A stretch of 64,000 nucleotides of DNA from Auriscalpium vulgare (GCA_019915015.1 JAHBBC010000005.1:1426001-1490000); one strand, 5' to 3'. Numbered from the stretch's first letter, positions 46,535 to 59,246 are shown. The notes: generated by a model from the letters alone, not told the origin. Numbers and translations are program-made.

Positions 46535-49316
46535 ATGTCGCGTCCAGGCAACCTCAACGAGGCCGTCTCCTACGACCCCCTCCCAAATCCACAGGACCAC
46601 ACCCAAGACATGCCCTACGACCCCCCGACCCCCAGTACACCGCTCCACCAAGACCAGGGCCTGGCGTCCCCCCACCTCGACACCTTTGACTTCGACCCCA
46701 ATGCAGTCCTCCCCCGCCCCCAGTTCATGGGCCAGGATGGCATGCGCGACTCGTTCGCCTCGTACGGCTCCCGCCCCCAGTCCGAGGGCGGCTCGCTCTA
46801 CGCCCTCAACGCAGAGTCCCTCTCCGCCCGCGAGTCCCCCCGCCCGGGCAGCTTTGCCACCCGCTACCGCGACGACCCCAGCTCTCCCAGGGATGACGTC
46901 GAAGAGGAGCCCGGCGTGCCCATGTCCAATGTCTCCGGCAACCGTTATCTCAAGGAGAAGCAAGACGTGTACGCCGCCCCCGGCGTCAAGTCCCGCCGCA
47001 ACATCATCATCCTCTCCGTGATCGGGGGTCTCATCCTGCTTATTGTTGCCGTCGTCGTTCCCATTTACTTTGCCGTCATAAAGCCCCACTCGCACAAGAA
47101 CGAGAGCGCGTCGGGCTCGACGGGCAGCAGCAGCGGTAGCCCATCCTCCACAGGCGCTCCCACCCCGCCGAAAGCGGCCATTGTCACTGGTGGCGATGGC
47201 AGCACGATTACCCTCGACGACGGTTCAACAATGACCTACTCGAACAAATTTGGCGGCTCTTGGTACCACGATCCGTCGGATCCCTTCAACAATGCGGCGC
47301 AGGCGCAGTCTTGGTCTCCGGCTCTGAATCAGACCTTCCATTGGGGAACTGACCGGATTCGCGGGTATGTGGCGTCTATCGATTCTATTCTCGTCTCGCG
47401 CCTGACGGCACGCCTGCAGTGTGAACCTTGGTGGTTGGTTGACTACGGAACCTGTGAGTAATTTCCGCGCCTTATGGGAAACGAGCTGTACTGACTCTCG
47501 GGGCTAGTTCATGTCAGTCGCTCGCATGCTCGACTTTACGCTTTCCTAACATGCTTCTAGCTCCCCGGCGCTTTACCAGAAATACCCCGGCACCGTTGAT
47601 GAATGGGAGCTGAGCGCGGCGATGGCAGCGGACACTGCCGGCGGCGGCCTTGGCCAGTTGGAGGACCATTACAAGACGTTCATTGTACGTGACGTTGGGA
47701 TCCTCCATCGTGCTGCCCTGACGTATTATCCATTGTAGACCGAGGCAGACTTTGCTCAGATCGCAGGAGCAGGCCTCAACTTTGTCCGTATACCCATACC
47801 CTTCTGGGCTATAGAGACATGGTCTGGAGAGCCCTTCTTGGCCAAGACCGCATGGACGTACGTATTACCCCACATATACGCCCGGACTTGCGCTAATGAG
47901 ATCTACGAATGTAGATACTTTCTCAAGGCGATCGGCTGGGCAAGGAAATACGGTATCCGCATTAACCTCGACCTGCACGCGCTTCCAGGCAGCCAAAACG
48001 GATGGAACCATTCAGGGCGGCTGGGGACTATCAGCTTCTTGAACGGCACCATGGGCCTGGCCAACGCCCAGCGATCACTCGACTACATCCGCATCATCGC
48101 CGAATTCATCTCGCAGCCGCAATACAAGGACGTCGTCGTCATGTTTGGCATCACAAATGAGCCTCAGGTTCCCTTTATCGGACAGGAGAACCTTCAACGC
48201 TAGTATGTGCCTCTCTAGTTTCCATATGCGCTCTCCCTGACCACCACCGGCGTCTTCAGCTACTTGCAAGCATACAATGTCGTCCGCAATGCGGGCGGCG
48301 TTGGTGCCGGCAATGGCCCGCTCATCTCGTACCATGACGGCTTCGCAGGCCTCGACAACTGGGCCGGATTCCTGCCCGGCGCGGACCGCATTGGCCTCGA
48401 CTACCACCCGTATCTGTGCTTCGCGACGCAGACCTCGGATCCCATCTCTGCCAACGTCAACAAGCCCTGCACCGCGTGGGGCGGCGCGATGAACGACTCG
48501 ATGACAGCGTTCGGCTTCACGGCCGCGGGCGAGTTCAGCAACGCCATCAATGATTGCGGGACATTCGTCAACGGCGTGGGCCAGGGTACACGTTACGAGG
48601 GCACGTACGCGAGCGGCGGACCGTGGCCGAAGATTGGATCGTGCAACTCATGGATCAACTGGCAATCGTGGGACGCGACCATGAAGAACAACATCCAGAG
48701 TTTTGCTCTGTCTAGCATGGACGCGCTACAGGTATGTCTTGACGTTATCGCTGTCAAGCCCATAGCCTCACGACAGCCCCTTTAGCATTGGTTCTTCTGG
48801 ACATGGAAGATCGGCAACTCGACAACCTCCGGCACGGTCGAATCCCCGGCATGGTCCTACCAACTCGGTCTGCAGAACGGCTGGATGCCGACAGATCCGC
48901 GCTCTGCCAACGGTGTATGCGGGAACACAGACCCATGGAGCGGCAAGCTACCCGCCTCTGCGACCGGCGGCTCGGGCGCGGGCAACATCCCGGCGTCAGC
49001 GACGTCGAGCATCGGCTGGCCGCCCACCGCGATCTCGAACGCCGCTGCCCCCACGCTCCTCCCGCAGTACACGCAGACGGGCCCGATCCCGACGCTCCCG
49101 GTGCCGACGTTCTCCGTGTCGGGCAGCGCGTCGATCGACGCTGGGAACGGGTGGGCGAACCCGTCGGACACGGTGGGCGTCGCGGTGCCCATCGCGTCGT
49201 GCTCGTACCTCAGCCCGTGGGTGGAGTCCGCCGTCGCGGCGCCGCCCGCGTGCCCGACTGGCGCCGCAGCGCGCGCGGTGCCGCGCTCCCAGGTCACGCC
49301 CGCGCCGAGACAATAG
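46535..49316 (+). CDS. Membrane-anchored GH5 exo-1,3-beta-glucanase
   Basis: This is a type II membrane glucan 1,3-beta-glucosidase of family GH5. The cytosolic tail (MSRPGNLNEAVSYDPLPNPQ) precedes the membrane segment NIIILSVIGGLILLIVAVVV PIYFAV. A Ser-rich stalk and then the catalytic domain follow. Conserved blocks are VNLGGWLVTEPF (split by an intron), FVRIPIPFWAIET, INLDLHALPGSQNGWNHSG, the acid/base Glu in VVMFGITNEPQVPF, IGLDYHPYLCF, the nucleophile Glu in GFTAAGEFSNAINDC, and HWFFWTWKIG. The C-terminal tail is Pro/Ser/Ala-rich (NIPASATSSIGWPPTAISNA). Both catalytic glutamates are present. These enzymes trim or remodel cell-wall beta-1,3-glucan. About seven introns. The frame ends at 49316. 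Confidence 0.93.
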
Positions 49317-49919
49317 CGACGCAGACGGACGACGTGACGTGATGGAGCATCATTCATGAGGTCGGGGAGGTCGGAGACAGCATCATTGGCGTGGGTATTG
49401 TAAGACAGAGCGCGGGTTTGCGGACTACACATGGCTGGGCAGTTGGTTACGCCCGGCTGCTAATCGTCTCATATGCCGGCGAGCGGGCGGTGCGTGGTCG
49501 ATAGTCGGATATCGCTCGTCTCGCGTCGCACGGACATCTTATGGCTTGGTAATGGACTCATGCATCGGCAGGACTATATACACTACACGCACGCACCCAT
49601 CCCCATCTTACCCGCTCATTCCATCCTCTGCCCGCCGGAGACATCATTATATATATCTCGTATCCCCCGAGCTGCGATGGTAGAAGTACGTTACTTTGCT
49701 TGCGCGCTATACCGGATACCGGCGCCGTTCGTTCGATTATATTATGAACTCTGTGTACATTGTGATGAGCTGCTTTGCTTGTCAGCAGCGAATGTCGGAG
49801 ACAACTGGTAGAGAAATGGGGTCCTGGGGCGGATGGAGCGTAAGATCACCCTGCATTGCAAGCTATCACGAAGTACAGTACAGTACTCGAACCCGAAGGA
49901 CGGTGCAAGCCAATGCTTT
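49317..49919. other. Convergent intergenic region
   Basis: Gap between the GH5 stop and the stop of the CBM1 gene on the other strand. Only presumed 3' UTRs. AT-rich patches (ATTATATATATCTCG near 49645) could serve transcript ends. Confidence 0.4.
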
Positions 49920-50762
49920 TCAGCATAAGCAATCTAAATGCAGGGAAACAAGCGAACAAGTACTCCCAGACGGCGTGTCGTTGCCTTCCTGCAGGTACAC
50001 GCTGTAAACCGTAGAGTCCGACGTCGGGCACGCCAGGAAATTCAGCTGTCTGGGCGACGTCGTGATGATCGTGTCCCCCTCCAGCCCCCAGTCCGTCGTC
50101 GTCGCCGTGCTGCCCAACAGCAGCGGCTTGTACGAATTGGGCGCCGACTCGTTCACATTGAGGTAGAGGAGCGAGCCGTCGGCGTTGGGCAGCGTGATGG
50201 TGGTGCCCAGCGTGAAGTAGCCGGACGTCCCCACGGGTCCGAGGACGGCTGCGCCGCCTGGGAGAAAGAACAGACTGAGCGTGCGTGCGGCTGCACGGTT
50301 TGCGGCACTCACCTTCATTCTGGAGGTAGAAATGGAAGACAGGGTCTTGGTCTGAGCGGATCTGGCTGCCTGTCGGTGTGGCGCCCGTCGATGTAGTTGT
50401 GGATGTCGTCGTGCTAGATGTTGTCTTTGTGGAAGACGTCGAGGCGCTCGAGCTCGAGCTCGAGCTGGAACCGGAGCTGGACGCGGTGCCGGGGAGACAT
50501 TGTGAGTAGTCTGGCGGCGACGGTCAGCGGGGTGCGCCGTGAGACCGGCTGCGATCTCACAAGGATTGCTGTATGTGCAGGTGTAACCCGACACGCAAGT
50601 CGTCGCGCCCGACCTGCGCCACTGTGAGTGCGCTGCGCTGGATGCCGAGGCCAGGCCGACTTACCAGCCGGTTCCTCCACACTGGCCATATGCGCCCGAT
50701 TGTGCGTGGGCGGCCGTGACGAAGCAGGTGAGGGTGAAGGCTGCGAACGTGGCGCGTTTCAT
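49920..50762 (-). CDS. Secreted CBM1 (cellulose-binding) protein with unknown C-terminal domain
   Basis: The signal peptide MKRATFAAFTLTCFVTAAHA is followed directly by a fungal cellulose-binding module: QSGAYGQCGGTGW, then SGATTCVSGYTCTYSNPYYSQ and CLPGT, assembled across two introns. It has the expected Cys and aromatic residues. A Ser/Thr linker (SSSGSSSSSSSSASTSSTKT) follows. The C-terminal region (PVFHFYLQNEGGAAVLGPVG, SGYFTLGTTITLPNADGSLL, TDWGLEGDTIITTSPRQLNF) ends STCSLVSLHLDCLC. That part has no catalytic motif I can name; it resembles small secreted fungal proteins of unknown function often attached to CBM1. Probably a plant-cell-wall-binding accessory protein. It lies tail-to-tail with the GH5 gene. 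Confidence 0.85.
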
Positions 50763-51276
50763 GTCTGGCGTCTTGCGGTACATAGGAAACATCGCGCTGC
50801 ATGATATACTAGCCTTCGTGGGCGGCCGATCTTACAGAAGACACGCACCCAGGGGGGAGATGGAGATATCCCGCCAGCTTTCTCCGCTGTGGGGAAGATC
50901 TTCGGGCGGTGTCTTCTTCGGATGAATGCTCAGGTCGTGCCGCGCTTCCTTTCTGTCTTGTGCTCTGAAAGAACAGGCGTTGTCAGGTAATGTGATCGCA
51001 AGTAATGCATATACCTGACGTGGCGAGCTGTGCACGCCAGGCAGGCAAGGCCTCAGGATCAATTAGGCTCGGAGGGAACGGAATTTTTGTCGGATCTCCC
51101 TGTAAACATAGGACGGCAAGAGCCCCGGGGGCTGAAATTCAACGGGCGTCATGACATGTTGTTTATCATGTGCTAGACAAAGTAAGAGAGCATGGGGGTT
51201 TACGTTTCTGACTCAGACGCATCAGGATACTGGCCTCATCCTAACAACGACGGTACGCACACGCAAGGCAGACTAC
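50763..51276. promoter_or_regulatory. Upstream region of the CBM1 gene
   Basis: 514 bp upstream of the CBM1 protein start and downstream of the small coiled-coil gene. No coding sequence was seen. No obvious TATA box at the usual distance. Confidence 0.35.
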
Positions 51277-51616
51277 TCAGTTCTCCCCGCTCGTTGTGGC
51301 ATAGCGGTCCTCAAGATCCTCCTGGCCGCCAAACCCCGCCTCGAAGTCCCGATCCTGGCGCGCCGCCTCCGACTTGGCTTGTTCGGCGTCCGCAGCGCTC
51401 TTCGCGCGCAGCGCCTCCAGCTGCTCTTGCTCCTGGGTGGGTGTCGATGAAACGTCGGGGTGCTGTCGTCTGAGACGGACGCACCTTCTGGCGGGCGTAC
51501 TGCGCTTCTGCGCCTTGCTCCCGAGCTTTCCAAGCGGGATCCTGCGTTGCGTGAGAAGATGGAGGCACAGATCATGACCACCAATTGACCTGGGCTGTGT
51601 TACCGGAGCTTGCCAT
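51277..51616 (-). CDS. Small charged coiled-coil protein, unrecognised
   Basis: Three exons give about 80 residues. MASSGNTAQ is joined to DPAWKAREQGAEAQYARQK and then to EQEQLEALRAKSAADAEQAK, ending EDLEDRYATTSGEN. Both introns (about 47 and 52 bp) have GT-AG ends, and phases agree. The composition (Ala, Glu, Gln, Lys, Arg with heptad-like spacing) predicts a single helix or coiled coil. Some small fungal proteins of this type are stress-related hydrophilic proteins, but I cannot assign a family. Confidence 0.55.
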
Positions 51617-51713
51617 TGCAATGTAGAGCGAGGAGATGGTGAAAGACAACAAGTGAAGTACAGTACACAATCGGAAAACAAAACGAGAGTATGACGTCAC
51701 TACACGCGCTATA

Positions 51714-54700
51714 TCACGACTGCGGAGGATAGGCTCCCGCCTGCTGCATGTTCTGCCGCTGCGCCTGACAGGACATTAGCATAGAACACATAGCGCCGGA
51801 GACTACTCACAAGCATGGTATGTTGCAGGCGGATAGCTTGCTCCATCTGCTCCGGCGTGTATTGCGGCTGCCCGTGCATGCCGGGCATGCCATAGTAATG
51901 CGCCATATTGTTTGGCCGCGCGGCGGCAGCAGCGTGCACCATGTTCGGCGACTGCTGAGCGAACGCTGCTTGCTGCTGCTGCGCGGATGGCGGGCGCGGC
52001 GGGTTCGGGGTGGCGGATTGGTGCGGTGGTGACGCCTGGACGACCGGGGAGGATGTTGCCGCACGCTGAGCATATGCAGGTGGAGACAGGTGCTGCGCAG
52101 GGGTGGGCCCGACAGCTACCATGTTCGCATTCGTAGCCGCGAGCACTCGTGCTTGCGCCGCCTGCACCTGCATCATTTGTTGCGGGGACATGCGACTGGC
52201 GGTCCCAGGCGGTAATCTTTGCTGATGTGAGATGTTCCGTATTTGAGGTACCGCTTGATTGACCGGTAGACCGTTAGCAGGAGGCCGAGCAGCGCCAGTC
52301 TGTGCGGGCTGGGGCGCAGGAGGTTGTGCCTTATGCAAAGTCAATAAGTAAGGTCGCTCGGCAACTCGAAAGAGCTGCATCACGCACCGGGACTTGACCT
52401 CCCATCCTCTGCGCATGCTGAAGGGCCATCGCTCGGTTCTGCTCATCTGCCCTACGGCGGGCAAGCACTTCTGCATGCTCTCTACCCTCCTTTTCGGCTT
52501 TCATTCGGCTCAGCTCTGCAGGGCTGAGCTTAGGCATCTTGTTGAACTGGCCATGAGTGTCATGAATCCCAGTTGACTTCCGTGGATTAGCTACCGAGAC
52601 ATTAGGAGTCAGAATAAACGAACGTAGAGGAGACAAGATTATACCATTAGCTCTCTGTGCGGCTTCCCGCTTCTTCACGACCTTCCGAATCGTATCATAC
52701 AGCAAGGCGTGGCGGCGACGTTTGCGTGGCTCAGTACTGACCGGCGGTGTGGGAGTTGGTGTGTCGGGATGTGCTGAGACTGGTGTACTGACGCTCGCCA
52801 TTCGCTTTCTTGTCGTCATCTGAGATTGAGCTTGCGGCCGCGAGGGTGCGGGTGTGCCGAAGGATTGCTCTCCAGGGAAACCATCCTGATCGTTTCTTCT
52901 AGTAGCCCAGCGTGCCTTGAATCGTTCTTTGCATTCCCAATCGGAGCGCCTTTCAGTAGAGATCGCGCTGCGTGCCGAGTTGAACGTGTCTGCGATGAGA
53001 GTCCAGTTCTTCGGATACCTCTCCACCAACCGCTTGAGAAACATGTCATCTTGTGCAGTCCACATCCCGTCTGTGATTCTCCTAGCAGGATCGCGAGGAG
53101 TGCTAGGCAGTAGCGAATCGTCTTCGAAGGGATTGTAGACGGAGATCTTGGCGCCTTCAAACAAAACTGTTTCCAGCTGTCAGGAGGTCGTTCATGAGGC
53201 AAGGCATAAACATACCACATAATGCGTCTTCGGCGGTTTTGGCTGGAGCATCAAGGTCAGGGACAACAGGTGCATCATCGAAGCTAGTCCAATGGTCCTC
53301 TTGCCAATGCTCAGACGGTTGCAAAGGACCCAGAAGCGTCGGCCGCTTGAGCATGAAAGACGCCACAGGTGTCAGCTTATTGTACGTCGTTGCTTCGGTC
53401 CGCTTATGAGGATCATCTCGGTCCCTCTTCTCCGCCTTCTTGCCTTTGGATGATGACGCCACGGCAGCAACGGGATTGGGATCAAAGAAGTTGAAGGGCT
53501 GGAGATCAGGAAATATAGCTGACAGATCAACCGGAGGTGGTGGCACTTCAACCGGGGCATCAGGAATGGAGGAAGCTCGCAGTTTCTGCAACAGATGAAG
53601 CTCGTCGAAATCGAGGAAGAATGTGTGCTCGTCTGAATATGCTATTTGCGCGCGTAGAGGTGCATATCCATTCGACTTCGCTGCGGAGTGCTTCGTAGAC
53701 TGCACCTGAGGCAATGGATCCCCTGAAGGATTGAGCGATGCTTGGGAGCTGGTGCCCAGCATAGGGTCGTCTGACGTGCTCTTCAGTCCAGGAGTAGGCT
53801 CTGCAGGTGCGGTGTCGATCTCTTGGCTATTAGGCTGGGTTACATCTTCTGGCTTGGCCTCCGGGGCGGGCTCGATCACCATCGACACATCTCCACCCCC
53901 CAGAAGGGATGGGTCTTCGACATCTTCCTCCTTGGGCCGTAGGTCGGTGTCTCCCTGTGATTGAGGCTGCTCGCTATCCCCGCCTCTGTCCGTAGTATCC
54001 AAGGCTTCTTCCAGCAGAGTATTGGTTTCCAACGCATCAACAACATCCTGCTTGTCCTGCTCTTGTTCGTCGTCACTTTCGTCAGACCCGTATCCTTCCA
54101 CGAGATTGGCCTGCTGTGAATCATCCGGGGGATAGTCGACCTCCATCGACTCGGACTCGACGGCTGCGTCAATGGGGGGATCAGGCTGGATTTCTCGAGG
54201 CATGGGACGCGTCCAGCAGACAACAATGCCGAGCTGTCGTCGTCGCTCACGAGTGCCGGCTTCGTGCCACTCCAGGACGGCAGTGGATAACTCATAGGCC
54301 AGAGCAATTTTCCACTTGCGTTCCTCGCGGAAGTCAATGCGCATCCATTTCTGCAGGCGGAAGATAAATAAGCAAGCCATATGTCTCAAAAGAAGTATGT
54401 ACCATTTCGTCCAGAAGGTAATCCCAGTGTGTCTTGGTCAAACCCCCGACGCCTCGTTGTTTCTTGGGTTGTCGGTAGCTCCATTTACCAGCATCCTTCA
54501 GTTTCTCGATGCGCTCGAGAGTCCGTATGAAGCGCAGCTCTGAGAAAGCGACCTGAGGTCCTTTGCATTAGACGAGGACACATATGAAGTGTATATTGCA
54601 CGTACGCCCCATTCCCGGGTGTTCAGAGTCTTGGTAGCTCTGGACACCCGCTTCCAGAGAGGATTCGTCCGCATCGTCACTCCCCATTTGTTGAGGCCCA

Positions 54701-56371
54701 TTGGAGCCCAACCGCTGTCTGCGTCTCTCCGGACATCACCTTTGTCCGAGTTCTTCTCGGCCCTTTCCTTGTCTCGTTTCCGTTGCTTGTTGAGTTTGCC
54801 TTTCCGTTGGAACTCGGCGGGCAGAGATTTTAAAGGGGGCAAGGTGTACTGGCGATCCAGCATAAACTCTATTTGATACTCTTGGGTGACAGCGGCAACA
54901 GCAGGAGGAGGAGGATCATCTTGTTCTTGCGATGCAGTGAATGTGAAGCCAGGGACTTCGCGGAGAGGTGTCAACGACGCGGAGATGGTGATCTGAGACG
55001 ATGGACGGGGCGGCAGCATGAAAGCTTCGGGAGGAAGCGCAACAATATCCCTTGGCACGAATGTCGGTTCAATAGCAGGAGGCTCTGATTGAACGGCGAC
55101 AGCCTCGTCCACGTCCACGTCCATGTCCATATCTTGTTCGGCAGGAGGTACAGAGACGGAATTGTTGACAACAGGTGCAGGGGAGCCGGGAGAGAGATGT
55201 CCAGACGGATAGAGAAGGCTTTCCTCGATGTCGACTTCGACAGGGTCCGTAGGGCGCGCAAGAGGCGAAGACGAGGCGGCGACAGGTTCTGGTTCTGCAG
55301 ATATATCGCGCAGCTCTACATCAGGAATTTCGCCCTCTTCCTCTTCCGCGACGACTGGAGAGGGAGCTGCTGCAGGCAATGATTCGTTTGCCTGCAGAAC
55401 GGGGGCAGACGCCACAGAACCATTGGTGTCGATGGGGCTTGGTGTCGGCGGAGACACCGGAGACGCGACGTGCGCATTCAAGACAATCTCCTCGGGTAAT
55501 TCTTCGACAGCATCGTCATAGACAGCGTCCTCGACAGTCTGCATAGATGATGCCGGCTCTCCGTCTGGAGAGAGCAACTCCTCCACGACCTCCATCGGCA
55601 CTTCGGACGAAGCGCGGGGGGAGTCCTCAGCCGGAAGGGCATTCGGAAACGATGCCGCTTCTACAGCGACGACGTCGTCTGGACCGGGGGAGACTCGTGG
55701 GATAGGCGACACAGGTGCATCATGTTCAGGAGCGGGCGCCGCGCTTTCAAGAGGGACGGCCGTCTCTTCTTCATTGGCAGCGAGACCATCCTCTTCCTCA
55801 GCCTCCATCACCTCCACCTCAACTGCCTCCTCAGTCTCCATTACCTCCACCTCAACTGCCTCTTCAGCCTCCATCGCCTCCACCTCAACTGCCTCCACCT
55901 CAACTGCTTCCGCCTCAACTGCCGCCACCTCAACTGCCTCCACCTCGATCGCCTCAGCCTCGACCGTCTCTGAACGAGATGAAGGACCATCGGCATCGTC
56001 GAGAGGAGGGAGAGGAATTTCGAACTCGCTTTCCGCCAGCAACGAGATGCTGCCAGTGTCGGGACTGAAAGAGCATGTTGACAGTGACGCCCAGACGGGA
56101 AGAGCCAGACGTACTGTTTAGTCAAGTCGAACCTCTCAAGAAAGTCGTCCACTGCCGCATCGTCGTCGACTTCCGTCGAGAGGATTGCGCCTATGTTCTC
56201 GCGGCGCTCGAGCAGGTGGTACATTTCGCGCAGGAGGGCATTGCGGCGGCTGGCGATCTCCCTGCCAAACATGTAAGTACGACGCGTGTCAAAGAAAAAC
56301 GTGGGCACGTACTGAAGCTGAGCCACCCGCTCTTCCACGGTGGGGTCTTCTGTCGGTGATGACGACGACAT
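51714..56371 (-). CDS. EAF1: NuA4 histone acetyltransferase scaffold, EAF1/VID21 type (HSA plus SANT)
   Basis: The proposed start reads MSSSSPTEDPTVEERVAQLQ and continues YMFGREIASRRNALLREMYH. A long acidic segment follows (about 54900-55990) with repeated VEAVEVEA units. Next come a conserved block near 54620-54760 (RDADSGWAPMGLNKWGVTMR, TNPLWKRVSRATKTLNTREW) and an HSA-like helix (RIDFREERKWKIALAYELST AVLEWHEAG). The SANT/Myb domain is ITDGMWTAQDDMFLKRLVER YPKNWTLIADTFNSA and ERRSDWECKERFKARW. The C-terminus is Gln/Pro/Ala-rich and ends QRQNMQQAGAYPPQS. HSA followed by SANT without an ATPase is the EAF1/VID21 arrangement, the platform subunit of NuA4. An acceptor just upstream of the ATG reads in frame (RALLELDVEVLAARHAMSSS), so a further 5' exon is possible. 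Confidence 0.85.
55795..55975. repeat. Degenerate CTCCACCTCAACTGC repeat (VEAVEVEA coding)
   Basis: Short degenerate repeats of 15-18 bp inside the EAF1 gene encode alternating Val, Glu and Ala. The tract is low complexity and likely to vary in length. Confidence 0.75.
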
Positions 56372-56929
56372 GGCGTGCCTCGCCGCAAGGACCTCAACGT
56401 CCAACTCCAAGAGTGCGCGCTACACGGGTTTGTGAGTTGTGTCGGCGGGATTAGAACAGCAAGCCTGTGTGCGACCTGCTTCCTATCGAAGCCCGAGCGC
56501 GCGAAGTGAGAATTTGAAGAGTCAATGTTGAGGTCGAGGTCGAGAGTCAAGGGAGGAACGGCCGAATGAGTGGCAGAGTGTGCCGCCGCGCCCGGCCACA
56601 GGCGCGTAAGTTCGGACCAGTTTTGCGAGCAGTTCGGTTTCACTCAACGCTGTGGCACCGTTGCCGAAAGGCAGTCATCGTGGCACCCCAGTATATCCGC
56701 ATATACCTTCCGGCCGTTTCACTTATTCTGACAGCTCGACCTCTGCTGATTACTATGGGTATCAGAAAGGATGATGCAAGTGCAGGCGTACAGGTCTCAG
56801 GATGCTAACAGACACGACAGAGTATGGGCGATTAACGTGCGGGGTGTAGTAGGGAAAAGTGAAAGTCGAAAGCAAATGAAGTCCAGTAGGCGGTAAAAGA
56901 GCGACATCACCGATATCGACTCGAAAATG
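56372..56929. other. EAF1 upstream region and KNR4 downstream region
   Basis: The proximal part (to about 56460) may hold an extra EAF1 5' exon. An open frame continues upstream on the minus strand but contains no ATG before its stop. Nothing else recognisable. Confidence 0.35.
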
Positions 56930-58994
56930 TCACAAAGTCTCACTTGGAACCACAACTACTGAGTCCTTTTTCCGCTTCCCGGCCAACTGTCCTAACTTTT
57001 TCATACCTGAAATGCCCTTCTTTTTGTCCGACCGAAGAGGCGCAGAATCGTTCGAGGATGCAGTATCTGTCGCGCCATTGCTATCAGGCCCGGGGATGTC
57101 CTCCTTGGCGACGACGCTCGCCTCCTCCACCGTACCGAACGTTCCGCCTCCTCCAACGAGGCGGACTGTCGTGTCTAAGTCCGCGTCGTCGTATGCGTCA
57201 CCGTTGGCCAGATGCGGTTCGAACTCCGCGAGTTGTTGCGAAGCCGACGGGGTAGGCGATGGTTCGATAGGTTTGGTCCCCAATGTACTGGAAGACTCGT
57301 CGAGCAAGCTAGAGAGCGGAGCCACTAAGGGAGGCGGCCTTGACTCGGCCGGTGGTGATGCATCGTCAGACGTCGGAAGTGGGATGAGCGCTACCGCCTT
57401 TGGCTCAGCAGCAGGTGCGCGAGTGCTTGAGGAAGGCGGGGGCATTCTTGCCGTCAAGGGCGTATCAGGCAGCTCGGTCATCATGGCCCCTGCGCCGCTC
57501 TCGATATCGTCCGGTATCACCGACTCGAAAGCGGGGCCGATGTCGTCCTGTGTTGGCACATCCACGGGTAAGGGAGCAGGGGGCTTTGTGACGGCGATCG
57601 TAGGCAGCTTCAAATCTATGGGTGGGTCCTTCGGGGCGCTGTCGAGTTGCCGCGAAGGTGCGTTGCTGACGTCTGCGAAGACAGGGATAGGCACCTCCGC
57701 GCCTGAGGTCGCTGTGGCCTTTGCGAGGTCGAGAACTCCTACAGAGACCTGCTCGGGTGCCTGTAACACGGTTTGGTGAGATTGCATATCGAAAGAGGCG
57801 GCGGAGTTCATACCTTGCCCTTGTCTTGAGTTACAGCGTCCTCCGGAACAAGTCCTGCCTCCTGCCACTTCCGCACACTCTTGTCCGCCCAGGCCTCCAG
57901 GACGTTCCACCCTCGATACTCTCCTGATAACCGCATGCCACCAGCACCAGACCCGCCCGCGCCGTCCCCCGAGCCTCGTCCAGTCCCATCAAAGAAATAG
58001 CTCTCGTACCCCACATCATCCTCACTCCCTTCACTCTCCGTCGCACCTCCGAGCTCGAATCCCTCCCCACCCTCCAAATCCTCCACAAAACTTGCCAGCC
58101 ACCTCGCCCAGCCTGCAGGTCCATCACCTCGCCATAAGACGACCTTAGTATCAAAGTCTCGCCCGAATATGATGGCCTGTCCGACAGAGCCTCCTTCACC
58201 AGGGTTGAGGTCAACCCCGACGTAGTTGCCCGTCTTGTCTGATATAAGCGGAATCCACCCGCGCTGCGAGTACTCCCGGCGTATCCAGCCAGCAGGAATT
58301 GACTGCATGACCTCACGAAGACCTTGATGCGCACCCGAGCTGGGGTCGCTGTCGACTTCGCGCCAGAATCGCCACTCGTCATAGACCTCCTCTAGAGGCA
58401 GTAGGTGGAGACCGAAGAATAGACCATCCGCGCAGCCCGCAGACGACTCTGGCTCCTGACCGTCGACGACGAGATATGACTCGCGGACAGCCTGTGGAAG
58501 GGCGAATCCAAACTGCATCTCTATTTCGGCGAGGTCCTGCGGCAGGATGCCATAGTTGAGAGTGTCACCAAGCTCCTGGTATTCGTGTGATAACCACGCT
58601 CGAAGGCGGTTCCAGGTCTGCTCCAGAGGCGGATATGGCGGCAGAGGAGTAAGCGGCGTGTTGTGAAGCGGGAGCAAGGAGGTAGTCCGCCGTGACGACG
58701 TGCTGTACGGGTGGAGGTGTGTTTAAACACGAGCTTTGAGGCGATCGAGACGACATACCCTGTAGCAACGTAGCCGTATTGGCCAGCACCGGGCGACGGC
58801 GGCGGGGGATATGTGTATGCAGGAGTCATGGCAGAGCCAGTATCAGGCGAAGCAAGGGTTTCTGAGTTGTACGCATCATGATGGGGGGAAAAAACGGGGG
58901 AGGGCATGGAGAAGGCCTCTTGGGTATGTGTGAGGGCCTTTGTTCTGCCTTGGCTAGTGGACTTTGAAGAGAACCAGGACGACAGCCAGCTCAT
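56930..58994 (-). CDS. KNR4: Cell wall assembly regulator KNR4/SMI1 homolog
   Basis: The start reads MSWLSSWFSSKSTSQGRTKA. The SMI1/KNR4 core then covers EQTWNRLRAWLSHEYQELGD, TLNYGILPQDLAEIEMQFGF, ALPQAVRESYLVVDGQEPES, LFFGLHLLPLEEVYDEWRFW, IPAGWIRREYSQRGWIPLIS, NYVGVDLNPGEGGSVGQAII and GRDFDTKVVLWRGDGPAGWA. A helical KSVRKWQEAGLVPEDAV segment precedes a long Pro/Ser-rich disordered tail that ends GISGMKKLGQLAGKRKKDSV. Knr4 coordinates cell-wall synthesis with the cell-wall-integrity MAP kinase pathway; the disordered tail is also typical. It has two or three introns and full normal length. Confidence 0.92.
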
Positions 58995-59246
58995 GACGGG
59001 AGGTGTTGACAGCCGAGGGCCGCTGGTGCGATGGGAATGGGCGGCGATGGCAAGAGCGTGCAGCTCAGGCTCTCGTGCTGTCATTGCTCGCCGGTTCGTT
59101 GTGCCTTATTTTGGCCGTGCCGACTTTCGGACGTCAAGTCCACTAATAATCCTGGTCCACAACCGCAGCAGACCGCATCAGCAAATACTACGATACAGAT
59201 ACACTTATGATACATCAAGAAACACCCAGAGTCCCTAGAAAATCCC

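Noticed and set aside
56372..56643. Longer EAF1 N-terminus starting upstream of 56371
   Set aside because: The open minus-strand frame there has no ATG before its upstream stop. An extra 5' exon remains possible but cannot be placed from sequence alone.
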